Source: Areca catechu (Eukaryota > Streptophyta > Magnoliopsida > Arecales > Arecaceae). Taken from it: a stretch of 64,000 nt of DNA. The stretch is from NCBI GenBank assembly GCA_021397845.1, contig CM038050.1:143343980-143407979 (forward strand), read 5' to 3'. Shown here piece by piece: positions 10,002 through 22,600 of this stretch. Each line of letters opens with the position of its first letter. The first letter of the stretch is position 1. Below the pieces are notes generated by a model, which saw nothing but the letters and a program-made list of their open reading frames with translations, was not told the origin of the DNA and did not search any database. The position numbers were made by a program, and so were the translations under genes.

Positions 10002-13000
10002 ATGGCCTCTTCAATCTCACTCCGTAGTATACTTGATGACAATAAATTGACTTGACCGAACTATGTTGACTGGTTGAGAAACCTAAAGATAGTACTCAGC
10101 CAGGAAAAAATTTCTTACATTCTTGATACACCTACCTTGGAACCTTTAGGAGAAGATGCCTCACAAGAGGAAAAGACCACATACAAGATGTGGCAAAATG
10201 ACTCACTCACTGTCAAATGTATCATGCTTGCCTCTATGACCAATGAGTTGCAGAGGCAACATGATAGCATGGACACTAACTCCATACTACTCAATCTAAA
10301 AGAGCTATATGGAGAACATAGTCGAACTGCTAGATATGAGATATCTAAGCAGTTGTTCCGTGCGAGAATGACAAAAGGTACATCTGTACAAGACCAAGAA
10401 CTGATGGTTATTGACCGGATCACTCGATTAGGTCAATTGGGTTTTGTTATGGATGGGGAGTTGAATCGGGATTTGATCCTGCAGTCACTCCTGGAGTCAT
10501 TTTCATAGTTTGTTCTTAATTATCATATGAACAAACTTAACACTTCTTTGCTTGAGCTGTTAAACATGTTAAAAATAGTAGAGAGCCATTTAAAGAAAAA
10601 TAAGGCTTCACTTCTTCTTGTGGATGGGATCAACAAGAAGAAGTCAGGCAGAAAGGGTTCCAAGAGGAGATTGAACCCAAAAAGGGGCATCAAGAAGAAG
10701 AAAGGAAAGAAGGCCTCCGGACAGATGACCTGCTTTCACTGTGGCAAGCCGGGTCATTGGAAGAGGAACTGCAAGGCTTACCTTGTAGGTGTGAAGCCTG
10801 GTGCATCGGATGCACCAAAAGGTATGAAAGAAGTGCATACTATTTTGTCATTGGATTCTTCCATTTCAAATACTTGGGTATTGGATACCACCTATGGTCA
10901 TAATATCTGCAAATCATTGCAGGGGCTGCAGAGGCTTAGAGTATTGAAGGAAGGAGACTTCGAGCTCTATGGTGCTGGAGGAGAGTCCATCCAAGTAGAG
11001 GCCGTAGGGACTTATATATTGAAGTTACCTTCGGGGAAGATTTTAGAGCTGAGAGATTGTTACTATATGCCTAAGGTCATTAGAAATATTATATCTGTAC
11101 CCTTGTTACTTAGACAATATTATACTAAGAATGTGATGAGCAATGGTTGCTCAATCAGCTTTTCTAATGAAATTATATGTTGTGGCGTATTTTGCAATGG
11201 TCTTTTAACTCTATCCACTAATGACAATATACTTCATGTAAGTAACAAACGAAAGAGAGATGATGTAAACAATACTTTACTCTGGCACTGTCGGCTTGGA
11301 CATATTAGTGAGACTAGGATTAGCAAGTTATACAAAGAAAATTTCCTTAATCCTTATGATTATGAATCATTAGGAACTTGTGAATCATGTCTCATGGATA
11401 AAATGGCCAAGACTCCATTTAGTAGACATAGAGAAAGGACAACTGAGTTATTAGGACTCATGCATACAGATGTATGTGGGCCTATGACAACTCAAGCCAA
11501 GGATGGATACTCTTATTTCATCATGTTTACTGATGATTTTTCAAGGTACGGATTTGTGCATCTTATGAAACATATGTCCGAAGCCTTTGATAAATTTTTG
11601 AGTATCAAAGTATGGTAGAGAAATAAACAGAAAAAAGTATAAAAATCCTTCGATCAGATCGAGGAGGTGAATACTTATCCACCAAGTTTCTCGATCACCT
11701 TAAAGAAAAGGGGATTATCTTTGAATGGACCCCTCCTTACACACCATAATTAAATGGTATTGCTGAAAGGAGGAATCGTACCTTATTAGATATGATACGG
11801 TCCATGATGTGCTTCACAGAGTTACCTATTTCCTTCTGGGTTATGCCTTGGAAATCATGGCTAATATCTTAAATAGAGTACCATCGAAATCTGTCTCTAG
11901 CACTCCATATGAGATATGGAGGGGTAAGAAACCCAATCTTAAGTATCTTAAGATATGGGGATGTCCAGCCTATATCAAAAAAAATTTGGAAATAAGCTAG
12001 ATGCTAAAGCAGATAAGTGTCTATTTATAGGATATCCTAAAGATAGTATAGGACATCTGTTCTACCACCCTACTGAACAAAAAATTTTTGTCAGTAGGCA
12101 TGCCACTTTTATGGAGAAAGAGTTCATCCTACAAAAGGGCAGTGGGAGAAATATTGAACTTGAAGAAGTTCAACAAATAGATACATCTCAACCAAATGAT
12201 AACATAGATAGTATAGAACCAGAACACACCACTCCTATCCATAGGTCTGATAGGGTGCGTCATGCATCTGAGAGGTATGGGTTCATTATTGAAAATAATG
12301 AAGCCCGGATCATTGAAAATGATGAGCCTCTAACCTGTACAAATGCTGTCATGAGTAGGGACTCAGATAGATGGCTGGAAGCCATGAGATCCGAAATGGA
12401 CTCCATGTATGTCAACCAAGTTCGGACTTTGGTTGATGCACCAGAGGGTGTTAACCCTATTGGATTCAAATGGGTCTATAAGAAAAAGATTGGGGCAGAT
12501 GGCCAAGTCGAAACTTATAAAGCCAAGTTAGTGGCTAAGGGTTTCAGACAAAAACAGGGAATAGATTATGATGAAACATTTTCTCTTGTTGCCATGCTCA
12601 AATCTATTCGGATAATGCTTGCTATAGCAGCATATCATGATTATGAAATTTGGCAGATGGATGTGAAAACCGCATTCCTTAATGGTTTCCTTGAGGAAGA
12701 GGTCTATATGTCACAGCCAGAAGGTTTCGTCTTGGAGACTAAACCTAATCAGGTATGTAGGCTGAAGAAATCCATTTATGGATTAAAGCAAGCATCTAGG
12801 AGTTGGAACATCCGATTTGATAAGACAGTCAAAGAGTTTGACTTTATCAAAAATGAGGATGAACCTTATATGTACAAGAAGACTAGTGGGAGTGCCATAG
12901 TTTTCTTGGTTCTGTATGTGGATGACATACTCCTCATTGGGAAGATATCCCAATGTTACAATCAGTCAAGGTATGGTTATCTAAACAGTTTTTCATGAAA

Positions 13001-13898
13001 GACTTCTGAGAAGCATCCTATAAACTGGGTATCAAGACCTATAGATATAGATCTAGGAGGATGCTAGGCTTATCCCAGTCTAGGTACATTGATCAAGTGC
13101 CAAAGAGATTTAGCACGGAAGGAAGTAAAAGCGGTTACTTGCCCATTGGTCATGGCATACATCTTTCTACGAAGATGTCTCCTAAGACACCTGAAAAAAG
13201 AAATAGAATGAGTTCTATACCTTATGCTTCGGCTGTAGGATGTATAATGTATGCTATGTTATGTACCAGGCCTGATGTGGCATATGCCATAGGTATAGCC
13301 AGCAGATTTCAGGCTGATCCAGGAGAGGATCACTGGAAGGCTATGAAAATATTCTTAAGTACTTGAGAAGGACTAAGGATATTTTTCTGATATACGGAGG
13401 ATCTGATCTTAAACTGGAAGCTTATTCAGATTCTAGTTTTCAATCGGATCCAGATGATAACAAATCTATTTCAGGGTATGTTTTTATCCTAAATGGAGGA
13501 GCTGTAAGCTGGAAGAGTTCTAAATGGCAAACTATAGCTGACTCAACAACTGAGGCAGAATACATTCCTGTTAGTGAAGCTGCAAAGGAATTGTCTGGAT
13601 GAAGAAGTTCATCTCAAAGTTGGGCGTTGTTCCGGAGATTTAAGGACTAGTACCACTTTACTATGATAATACTGGAGCCGTCACTCAGGCTAAGGAACTT
13701 AGAGCTCATCACAAATCAAAGCACATTCTTTGATGCTTCCATCTCGTTCGAGAGATTGTCGAAAGACAAGAAGTCTGCATTAAAAGAGTAGAAAAGAAGA
13801 ACAACATAGCAGACCTATTCACTAAGGCTCTACCACAGCGGGAGTTTGATTGCCATCTTGATTGTATGGGGTTAAAATTTAAAGGCGATTGGCTTTAG
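10002..13898 (+). pseudogene. Element B gag-pol polyprotein, broken
   Basis: ATG 10002 opens the family frame, but codon 18 (about 10053-10055) is a TGA. Gag has an intact zinc knuckle (CFHCGKPGHWKRNC near 10733-10774). The protease motif is changed to WVLDTTYG near 10880. Integrase HHCC and DDE core run 11280-11790, RT with LYVDDILLIG near 12910-12940, RNase H remains 13380-13820. Breaks: stops 10053, 10506-10508 and about 11749; frameshifts near 11598, 11990, 12945, 13345 and 13590; further stops near 13640. Among the most decayed copies here, fitting its role as the older host of C/D. Confidence 0.92.
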
Positions 13899-15731
13899 TG
13901 AAAGTTGGAGATTGAAAGGATTATGCCCTAAAGGCCAATCGAAATGTTGTATTTCGATGAAATTTTCTTTTGTATCCCAAACCAATATAGTGTCATTATC
14001 AATTAATAAAGGCATTTTATTTTCATCATACGATGTGTCTTATTAATTTTATTAAGATATGATTTACCCCATAGATTAGGGCTATGATTATAGGGTTATG
14101 ATGAGATCATACCAGTGACACCTAAAGCCTTAAAACCCTAATCTAGAATATTCCTGGTCGATGGGACATTAAGTAGGGGATCAATGTTTCCGGCAAGACC
14201 AGCACATCCTATGTATACTTGGTGAAGAGGATGACTGATCTTACAGTCACTTGTGTTTGATACTAATACTAGGATGTGGGTGCTCATTAGAGAATGAGTT
14301 CACTGAATGGATCCAGCTTGAGAACATCTAATGGAACCTTATCTGTTTGTCAATAGATAGTTCTCATAGTGGGAGTATTGCATGTGGTCCTTTGACCTGA
14401 GACTGCCATGGTACCTTGTATGCACGAGATGATACTGGGTATGGTGGATTGCATATGGAGGTTGTGAGTAGGTCAAAAAGGAATCGATCATCCCTAGTAA
14501 GAGAGAAGCGCATCCAGCTGATTTCAATCAAATGATGATTCGGGAAATATTTGATCAAAGTATGAACATTAGAAATAGTTCATTAATGAATCATCATTAT
14601 CAGATTGAGAAAGAAATGAATATGAAATTGGATTTGACAAGTATCCATATCCATTATCATATTCAGGTGGCAAGTAGATTGAAGGACTGAATTGCCCGGT
14701 AACTCACCATTGAAGGGTATTTTGGTAAATCCACCAAAATTCCTCATCTTCCGAGTAGGCATGATACGTTGCTAGATATCAATCTTTTCTTGTAAGTCTT
14801 CATGAACCAATTGATTTTGTTTCATGAGTCAATTCGATGTGTGATTCGAATTGGACAATTAGGTGAGCCAATTTGACCTAATTAGGTCAATCGGGTTCGA
14901 TCGGATCGAATCAGCTCAAACCTAAACCTACTGCTGGCTAGATGTGGAAACCAATGGGTCACACACAATAAAGACTTGGCCAAGGAAGTCATTCACGATT
15001 TAATTAGGATCATAGGATCCTAATTGGTTAGCAAGATTACATACTAGCATATGTAGGCTAACCAAATTCCTAACCCAATTGGATTGGGTCCGGTTGCTTG
15101 CTAATTGGACTAACCTAATTATTGAAAACCTAAATTAGGTTGAGTCCTAAGTGGGGCTAGCCTAATCAGAGCTAAATCTGATTTTGATTTTGATTTAAGG
15201 GCATTTTAGGTGCCATACATGAAGAGTCCCAATGACATGGGACTCTTGGTACCTAAGTGATACCATAACTTCAAAAGGGCACAGAATGAGCTATAGATCT
15301 CTGATTTGAATATAATTTATATGGTTAGAAAGGAAGTTTTATGCTCTTTCATATGACATCCATATTGCCTATGTTTTGACTGGTCAGCATTCTTTGAAAT
15401 TTGCATGGAAGAAGGATGGCGTGCGCGGTGCATGAGAGTCGTAACTCTTCATATGGCGCGCAGTTCTGATGGAGAGTCCTTCTGCTATTAGGACTCTTCA
15501 TAATCTTCGATGTTTGGAGATTGAAGAGGCACCTCTTGGCTTCTTAGGGACCAGTAATTGACGTGTGGCAAGTGAGAATTCGTCCAGATAAAAAAGGGAT
15601 GTGAATAAGGCCTTCGGTGCATGAATGGACTTATTAAATATGATTTTTCAAGCCAGATAACTTCTCTTCGGTCTTGAAAAATCATATCTGATAAGTTGAT
15701 GGGAGGATATATCACACGCCCCTCTTGTATC

Positions 15732-15739
15732 TATAAATA
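15732..15739 (+). promoter_or_regulatory. TATA box of element B 3' LTR
   Basis: TATAAATA followed by GGGGGCGG, at the position matching 8184-8194 in the 5' LTR. Confidence 0.6.
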
Positions 15740-16047
15740 GGGGGCGGTAAAATGAGTCTGATAATTAAGAATTCCACCGAAGCACTATTCTGAGTGTCTC
15801 TCTCTCCCTCCTTCTTTCTTTAAGACAAGACATGTCTTATTAAGACAAGGTCTTTTCTACTAGGACAAGGCTTTGTTTTAGGACATAAGTTTAAGGTATC
15901 CTAGAGGAGGGTTATCCTAAAACCAAGAGTGGTTTAGGAGAGTGTCTTTAGTGCTCCACAGTAGGACAGGGTGTCCTACAGTGGTCAATTGACCAAAGGC
16001 TGCCGAAAGAGTTCCAATTCTCCAAGCAACTTGAAGAAGGAGTTCTT

Positions 16048-16052
16048 CCTTG
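16048..16052. repeat. Target site duplication of C/D tandem, left copy (CCTTG)
   Basis: CCTTG directly before the first C LTR; the identical CCTTG at 33509-33513 follows the last LTR. The undisturbed 5' LTR of B has a single CCTTG at this place (TTCTTCCTTGCTCCGAG), showing the empty site. Confidence 0.95.
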
Positions 16053-17408
16053 TGAAAGATTGTGCCCTGAAAGCCAATTGAAATATTATATTTTGATCCC
16101 AAAATCAATGAATTGATATTTTTTATAATAAAGGCATTATTTTCATCATACGCTGTGTCTTTATGATTATATGATGAACCCCATAGATTAGGGTTATGGT
16201 TCTAGGGTTATGATGAGATCATACCAGTGAGACCAAAATCCTTAAAACCCTAATCTAAAAAATTCCTAGTCGATGGGACATTGAGTTGGGGACAATGTTT
16301 CTGGCAAGACCAGCACATCCTATATATGCTTTGTGATGAGGGTGAATGATCTCACAGTCACTTGTGTTTGACACTAATACTAGGATGTGAGTGTTCATTA
16401 AAGAATGAGTTCACTGAATTGATTCAGATTGAGAAAATCTAATAGAACCTTATCTGTTTGTCAATAGATAATTCTTATAGTGTGAGTAGTGCATGTGGTC
16501 CTTTGACCTGAGACTACCATGGTACCTTATATATATGAATCCATACTTTGGTTCGCAATCAATCATGACACTGAGTCATGCACGAGGTGATACTGGTTAT
16601 GGTGGATTGTATATGGAGGTTGTGAGTAGGTCAACAAGGAATTGATCAGCCCTAGTAAGAGGGAATTGCATCCAGCTAATTTCGATCAAATGATGGATTC
16701 AGGAAATCTTTGATCAAAGTATGAACATTAGAGTTAATTTCTAATGGTTCATTAATGAATCATCATTATAAAAATTGAGCTAGGGATGAATATGAAATTG
16801 GATTTGACAAGTATCCATATTCATAATCATATTCGGGATGCAAGTTGATCAAAGGACTGAATTGCCCGGTAACTCACCACTGAAGGGTATTTTGGTAATT
16901 CCTCCAAAATTCCACATCTTTCGGGTAGACATGATAGGTTGCTAGATGTCAATCTTGTCTTGTAGGTATATGATTGAATTATGGTAATTCAAATAAGTTA
17001 ACTAGAATTAGATTCTAATTGACCGAGTCGAGCTAGTTTGAGTTGACCTAAATCGGCTTAGTTGAGATCTAACCGAATTAAGTCAAATAGCACTCGGACC
17101 TACTGCTGGCTAGCTGTGGAACCCAATGGGTCACACACAAAAGGAGAATTGATGAAGGATTTAATTTGGAATTAAATCATGTTTGCAGGATAAACACACT
17201 AGCATGTGTTGCAGACCCAATTTCTATTTGAATCAGATTCGAATTTGGTTCCGAATTGGGCTTAATTGGGTTCTAATTGAACCAAATTAAGGTCTAATTT
17301 AAATTTTAGGACTTTGGGCTAATCCATGGATGAACCCAAGGGAATCAATTTCACTGAGGCCCTCTCTCCAAGCCTCCCACTCCTTTCCTCACCCGCGCGC
17401 GCCAAGAA

Positions 17409-17438
17409 GAAGAGTCCACGCGCGTGTGGACTCCTCTT
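17409..17438. promoter_or_regulatory. U3 dyad of C/D LTR 1
   Basis: GAAGAGTCCAC (17409-17419) pairs with GTGGACTC and TCTTC (17426-17438) with one bulged C; loop GCGCGT. Equivalent copies lie near 24958-24987 (LTR 2) and 32499-32528 (LTR 3). A second CACGCGCGTGAG motif follows directly. Confidence 0.55.
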
Positions 17439-17756
17439 CACGCGCGTGAGAAAGAAAAAGCATCGGAGAAAAATCTAAAAGAGGGGGGCGATTCGGATCC
17501 TTGTCTGATGCCCTTGGATCTGGATCTGATGGCCAGAAAAAATTAAGAAAAAGATCTGTCGCTTTTCGGTCGCAAATCCATCTCCAAAAGTCGTGATTCT
17601 TCCTGAAGTTTTTCCGAGAGTTCTCCTCGTCGAAAAAATGAAAATTAAATTAGAGAATCATGATTTTTGGTTGAGGGGACGCGTGAGGAATGAGGGATCG
17701 TGATTCTTGGGGTTTCAGAGGGTTGCGATGTTTTCAGTAAACGCCCCTCTGAGATC

Positions 17757-17763
17757 TATAAAA
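17757..17763 (+). promoter_or_regulatory. TATA box of C/D LTR 1
   Basis: TATAAAA in GATCTATAAAAGTCTTTGG; conserved in LTR 2 (25304-25310) and LTR 3 (32846-32852). Confidence 0.7.
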
Positions 17764-18420
17764 GTCTTTGGGTTCACGAGGGTTTTATTAGACAATTAAA
17801 ATTCAGAAATCAGATCCTTCTCCTCCTCTCCGGAATACTCCTTCTCTTTATGCTTGTTGGGTATTGTTTCCCTTACAGAGATAATCTCTGTCGAAACTCT
17901 GACCCTAAACAAGAATAAGTGGAAGGTCTTGAACGGTAAAGGAAAGGAAAAGGAAGGATCTGTTCTTCTTCTTTTTCTTCTTGAATTAAGACTTTGCCTG
18001 TCTTAATATTTCTTCCAATTCAATTCAAGAAAAGGAATTCAGGAAAGGGAATTCAAGAAAAGAATTCAAGAAGAGGAAAGAAGGAAGAAAAGAAATTTTC
18101 AAGAAAGAAAATTTCAGCCTAAAAGTCCAAGAATTGAATTCTTGAAAAAGAATTCAAGAAAAGGAGCCAAGAACAAGAAATTGTTGTCTTCATCATTTTC
18201 TGTGTGGATCACCATTGGAGGGTGAACATTTGGGCACCTGGTGGAGATTTAAAGTTTGGATTTTAGCGATACAGGTTAGTACTTTAATATGACTTTAAAT
18301 CTTATATATGCATGTTATATGTTTTAATTTTTTTTTTAAGGAGATCTTGGGTTGAGGATTTGGTGAAGATTTCATAAAAAATTTGAAATCTATGTTTCCA
18401 CCTTGCCACCTAACCCTACA

Positions 18421-19689
18421 GTGGTATCAGAGCCTCCTTATTAAGATTAAAATATATTTGCTGATTTTTAGATGCATATGTATATAAGTAACATATGATA
18501 TAGTATATGTTTGATGTAAAGTCACCAATTAGGGTTTTCACTCAAACCCTAATTATTGTAGAGATATGTTTAGAGATATAGTCATCATACTGAAATAAGG
18601 TTGCCCTGGCATAATGGTGGATCCATTATGTGGTAAATGGTTGTCCTAGTATGATGACACACTAATCACATATTTGTGTTAATTATGCATATATGTTTGA
18701 TGTATGCCACTAATTAAGGTTTTCACTTAAACCTTAATTTGTATAGAGATATGTTTAGCCTTCTAGTCATCATACTGAAATAAGGTTGCCCTGGCATAAT
18801 GGTGGATCCATTATGTGGTAAATGGTTATCCTAGTATGATGGCACACTATGGCACATATTTGCTAGAATGTGCTTTGTTTTAATAAAGCCCTCTTTAAAA
18901 ACATATTAAGTTGTAGTGTCATATACCAAAAGCAAAAATAATCAATATGATTAGTTTATCATTCGGTGTCTAGGAAAAGTGGTTCATGATCGGTAAAGAG
19001 GGCGTGGTTTTTAATTGGTTCCGTTGACTGACCTGCCAATTCTTTTTGTGTCTAAGGAAAGCAACGGGGGGACTCCCACCGCTCTCCCACTTACCTGGCC
19101 GATAAGATTAACTTAATTATTGATTGATATGCTTAGTGTAATATTCACTACATATGGCCTTCCTTCATGCCAAGTCATTATTATGTTATGATCCATATTA
19201 GGTTTGTTGTGTACACACAAGGCCTTTTTATGGTGACTACATAATTTTGGCTTGGTACATTTGATGTTTATGGCATGATTTAATATAATACTTTGTTGTG
19301 TACACACAAGGGTATTATAATTAATATCATGACTATATAGCAATGAAGGGTCTAACTTAACTAAAATATTATAGTTTGTTGTGTACACACAAGGCTATTA
19401 AAATTTTAGAGGCCAAGATAACTTGAGAATTATATGAGTTACAATTGGAAAGAGTTTTCTTACCTTTGAACTTATATATGATTTATTGTGTACACACAAG
19501 GTCTTTTGTAAGGAATTAGGATCTCAACCCCACTAAGAGAACCAATTAGGGTTTTCTCGATCATCATATGGAGGGTTATGATGCTTGATAAAATAGTGGG
19601 AGACATAATTAAGTTAAAGTCCTAATTTAATTATGTTTTGTCAACATTGGTTGTTTGCTTATGTAATGTTCTTTGTTAATGTAGATTAA
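18421..19689 (+). other. 5' leader of unit C with duplicated alpha-beta module
   Basis: Untranslated leader. The alpha-beta hairpin module occurs twice: alpha-1 AATTAGGGTTT/AAACCCTAATT (18527-18554) and beta-1 (18581-18591 with 18648-18658); alpha-2 AATTAAGGTTT/AAACCTTAATT (18712-18739) and beta-2 (18766-18776 with 18833-18843). The two alpha stems differ by one compensated pair. Four gamma stem-loops follow (about 19193-19232, 19284-19319, 19361-19409, 19471-19512) with TTGTTGTGTACACACAAG-type loops. In D the module is also doubled; B and G have one. Confidence 0.8.
18422..18434 (+). other. Primer binding site of unit C
   Basis: TGGTATCAGAGCC one base after LTR 1, complement of initiator Met tRNA. 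Confidence 0.92.
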
Positions 19690-22600
19690 ATGGCCTCTTC
19701 ACTCTCACTCCGTAGCATTCTTGATGCAAATAAATTGACTGGACCAAACTATGTTGATTGGTTGAGAAACCTGAAGATAGTACTCAGCCAAGAAAGAATT
19801 TCTTATATTCTTGATACCCCAACCTTGGAACCATTAGGGGAAGATGCCTCGCAAGGGATAAGATCACATATAACACGTGGCAAAATGACTCACTTACTGT
19901 CAAGTGTATAATGCTTGCCTCTATGACCAATGAGTTACAGAGGCAACATGAAAGCATGGACACAAACTCCATATTGCTCAATCTAAAAGAACTTTATGGA
20001 GAACATAGTCGAACGGCAAGATATGAAATATCTAAGCAGTTATTCCATGCAAGGATGACAGAAGGTACATCCGTACAAGACCATGTATTAAAGGTTATTG
20101 ACCTAATCACCCAATTGGGTCAATTGGGTTTTGTTATGGATGGGGAGTTGAATCAGGATTTAATCCTGCAGTCACTCCCAGAGTCATTTTCACAGTTTGT
20201 TCTTAATTATCATATGAACAAACTTAACACTTCCTTGCCTGAGCTGTTGAATATGTTAAAAACAGCAGAGAGCCATTTAAAGAAAAATAAGGCTCCACTT
20301 CTTCTTGTGGATGGTGTAAACAAGAAGAAAATAAGCAAAAAGGGTTCCAAGAGGAGGTTGATCCCAAAAGGGGGCATCAAGAAAAAGAAAGGAAAGAAGG
20401 CCTCCAGACAAATGACCTGCTTTCATTGTGGTAAGCCGGGTCACTGGAAAAGAAACTGCAAGGTTTACCTTGCAAGTGTGAAGCCTGGTGCTAGTGATGC
20501 ACCAAAAGGTATGTATGAGATACATGCAATTTTGTCATTAGACTCTTCTAATTCAAACTCTTGGGTATTGGATACTGCTTGTGGTCATCATATCTGCAAA
20601 TCATTGCAGGGACTACAGAACATTAGAGTTTTGAAGGAAGGCGACTTCGAGCTCTACGGTGCTGGAGGAGATTCCATCCAAGCAGAAGCTGTAGGGACTT
20701 ATATGTTGAAGCTACCTTTTGGGAAGATTTTAGAGTTAAAAAATTGTTATTTTATGCCTAGAATCATTAGAAACATCATATATGTACCCTTGTTACTTAA
20801 ACAAGGATATATTATGAATGTAATGAGCAGTGGCTGCTCAATCAGTTTTTCTAATGAAATAATATTTAATGGCATATTTTGCAATGGTCTCTTAACTCTA
20901 TCTTCTGATGACAATATACTACATGTTAGTAATAAACGAAAAAGAGATGAAGTAAACAATACTTTACTTTGGCACTGTTGTCTTGGACATATTAGTGAGC
21001 AGAGGATTAACAAGTTATACAAGGAAAAATTCCTTAATCCTTATGACTATGAATTATTAGGAACTTGTGAATCATGTTCATGGGTAAAATGACCAAGACT
21101 CCATTTAGTGGACATAATGAAAGGACAACAGAGTTATTAGGACTCATACGCACTGATGTATGTGGACCTATGACAACTCAGGCCAAGGGTGGATACTCAT
21201 ATTTCATCACATTCACTGATGATTTTTCAAGGTACGGATTTGTGTATCTAATGAAACATAAGTCCGAAGCTTTTGAAAAATTTTTAGAGTATCAAAATAT
21301 GGTAGAGAAACAAATGGGGAAAAGTATTAAGATCCTTCGATCAGATAGAGGAGGTGAATACTTATCCACCGAGTTTCTTGATCACCTTAAACAAAAGGGA
21401 ATCATCTCTGAATGGACTCCTCCTTACACACCACAATTAAATGGTGTTGCTGAAAGGAGAAATCTTACTTTATTAGATATGGTACGGTCCATGATGTGCT
21501 TCACAGACTTACCTGTTTCTTTCTGGGGATATGCCTTGGAAACAGCGGCTAATATTTTAAATAGAGTACCATCCAAATCTGTATATAGCACTCCATATGA
21601 GTTATGGAGGGGAAAGAAACCCAATCGTAAGTATCTTATGATATGGGGATGTCCAGCCTATGTCAAAAGAAATTTTGGACATAAGCTTGATGTTAGAGCA
21701 GAAAAGTGTCTATTTGTTGGATATCCTAAATATAGTATAGGATATCTGTTCTACCACCCTGCTGAACAAAAGGTTTTAGTCAGTAGGCATGCCACTTTTA
21801 TGGAGAAAGAGTTCATCCTACAAAAGGGCAGTGGGAGAAATATTGAACTTGAAGAAGTTCAACAAGTAGATACATCTCAACAAAATCATAAAATAGTTAG
21901 TATAGAACCTTAACACACCACCCTATCCATAGGTTTGATAGGGTGCGACATGCACCTGAGAGGTATGGGTTCATTATTGAAAATAATGAAGCCCGAATTG
22001 TTGATAATGATGAACCTCTAACATATACGGATGCTGTCATAAGTAGTGACTCAGACAAATGGCTGGAAGCCATGAGATCCGAAATGGACTCCATGTATGT
22101 CAACCAAGTCTGGACTTTGGTTGATGCACCAGAGGGTGTTAACCCTATTGGATGCAAATGGGTCTATAAGAAAAAGATTGGGGCAGATGGCCAAGTTGAA
22201 ACTTATAAAGCCAGATTAGTGGCTAAGGTTTCAGACAAAAACAGGGAATAGATTATGATGAAACATTTTTCCTGTTGCCATGCTCAAATCTATTTGGATC
22301 ATGCTTGCTATAGCAGCATATCATGATTATGAAATCTGGCAGATGGATGTGAAAATGCATTCCTCAATGGTTTCCTTGAGGAAGAGGTTTATATGTCACA
22401 GCCAGAAGGTTTTGTCTTGGAGACTAAACCTAATCAGGTATGTAGGCTGAAGAAATCTATTTATGGATTAAAGCAAGCATCTAGGAGTTGGAACATCCGA
22501 TTTGATAAGACAGTCAAAGAATTTGACTTTATCAAAACTGAGGATGAACCTTGTGTGTACAAGAAGACTAGTGGGAGTGCCATAGTTTTCTTGGTTCTGT

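Larger units (their letters stand above)
13913..16052 (+). repeat. Element B 3' LTR, part 1 (before the C/D insertion)
   Basis: TGAAAGGATTATGCCC... continuing to TTCTTCCTTG at 16052, where the C/D tandem begins. It retains the 473 bp (14111-14583) deleted from the 5' LTR. TATA box at 15732-15739. The sequence resumes at 33509 after a duplicated CCTTG. Confidence 0.93.
16053..18420 (+). repeat. C/D LTR 1 (2,368 bp)
   Basis: TGAAAGATTGTGCCC...CTAACCCTACA. By hand comparison the first ~450 bp differ from LTR 2 at about 4% of positions and the rest at about 2%. It carries AGATTAGGGTT/AACCCTAATCT (16185-16195 with 16246-16256), the U3 dyad 17409-17438, TATA 17757-17763, and R/U5 hairpins 17875-17891 and 17985-18007. 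Confidence 0.95.

Noticed and set aside
10115..10423. Antisense frames of 60-100 codons opposite gag, integrase and RT in A-G
   Set aside because: They mirror conserved sense codons at the same place in every copy and carry no independent start or domain.
17700..17918. 72-codon frame in C/D LTRs, recurring near 32789
   Set aside because: It overlaps the TATA box and R start and is disrupted in LTR 2; there is no protein similarity I can recognise.
19193..19512. Regularly spaced TTGTTGTGTACACACAAG copies resembling a CRISPR array
   Set aside because: The organism is a plant, only four copies occur, the intervals are conserved between elements, and each copy is the loop of its own hairpin.
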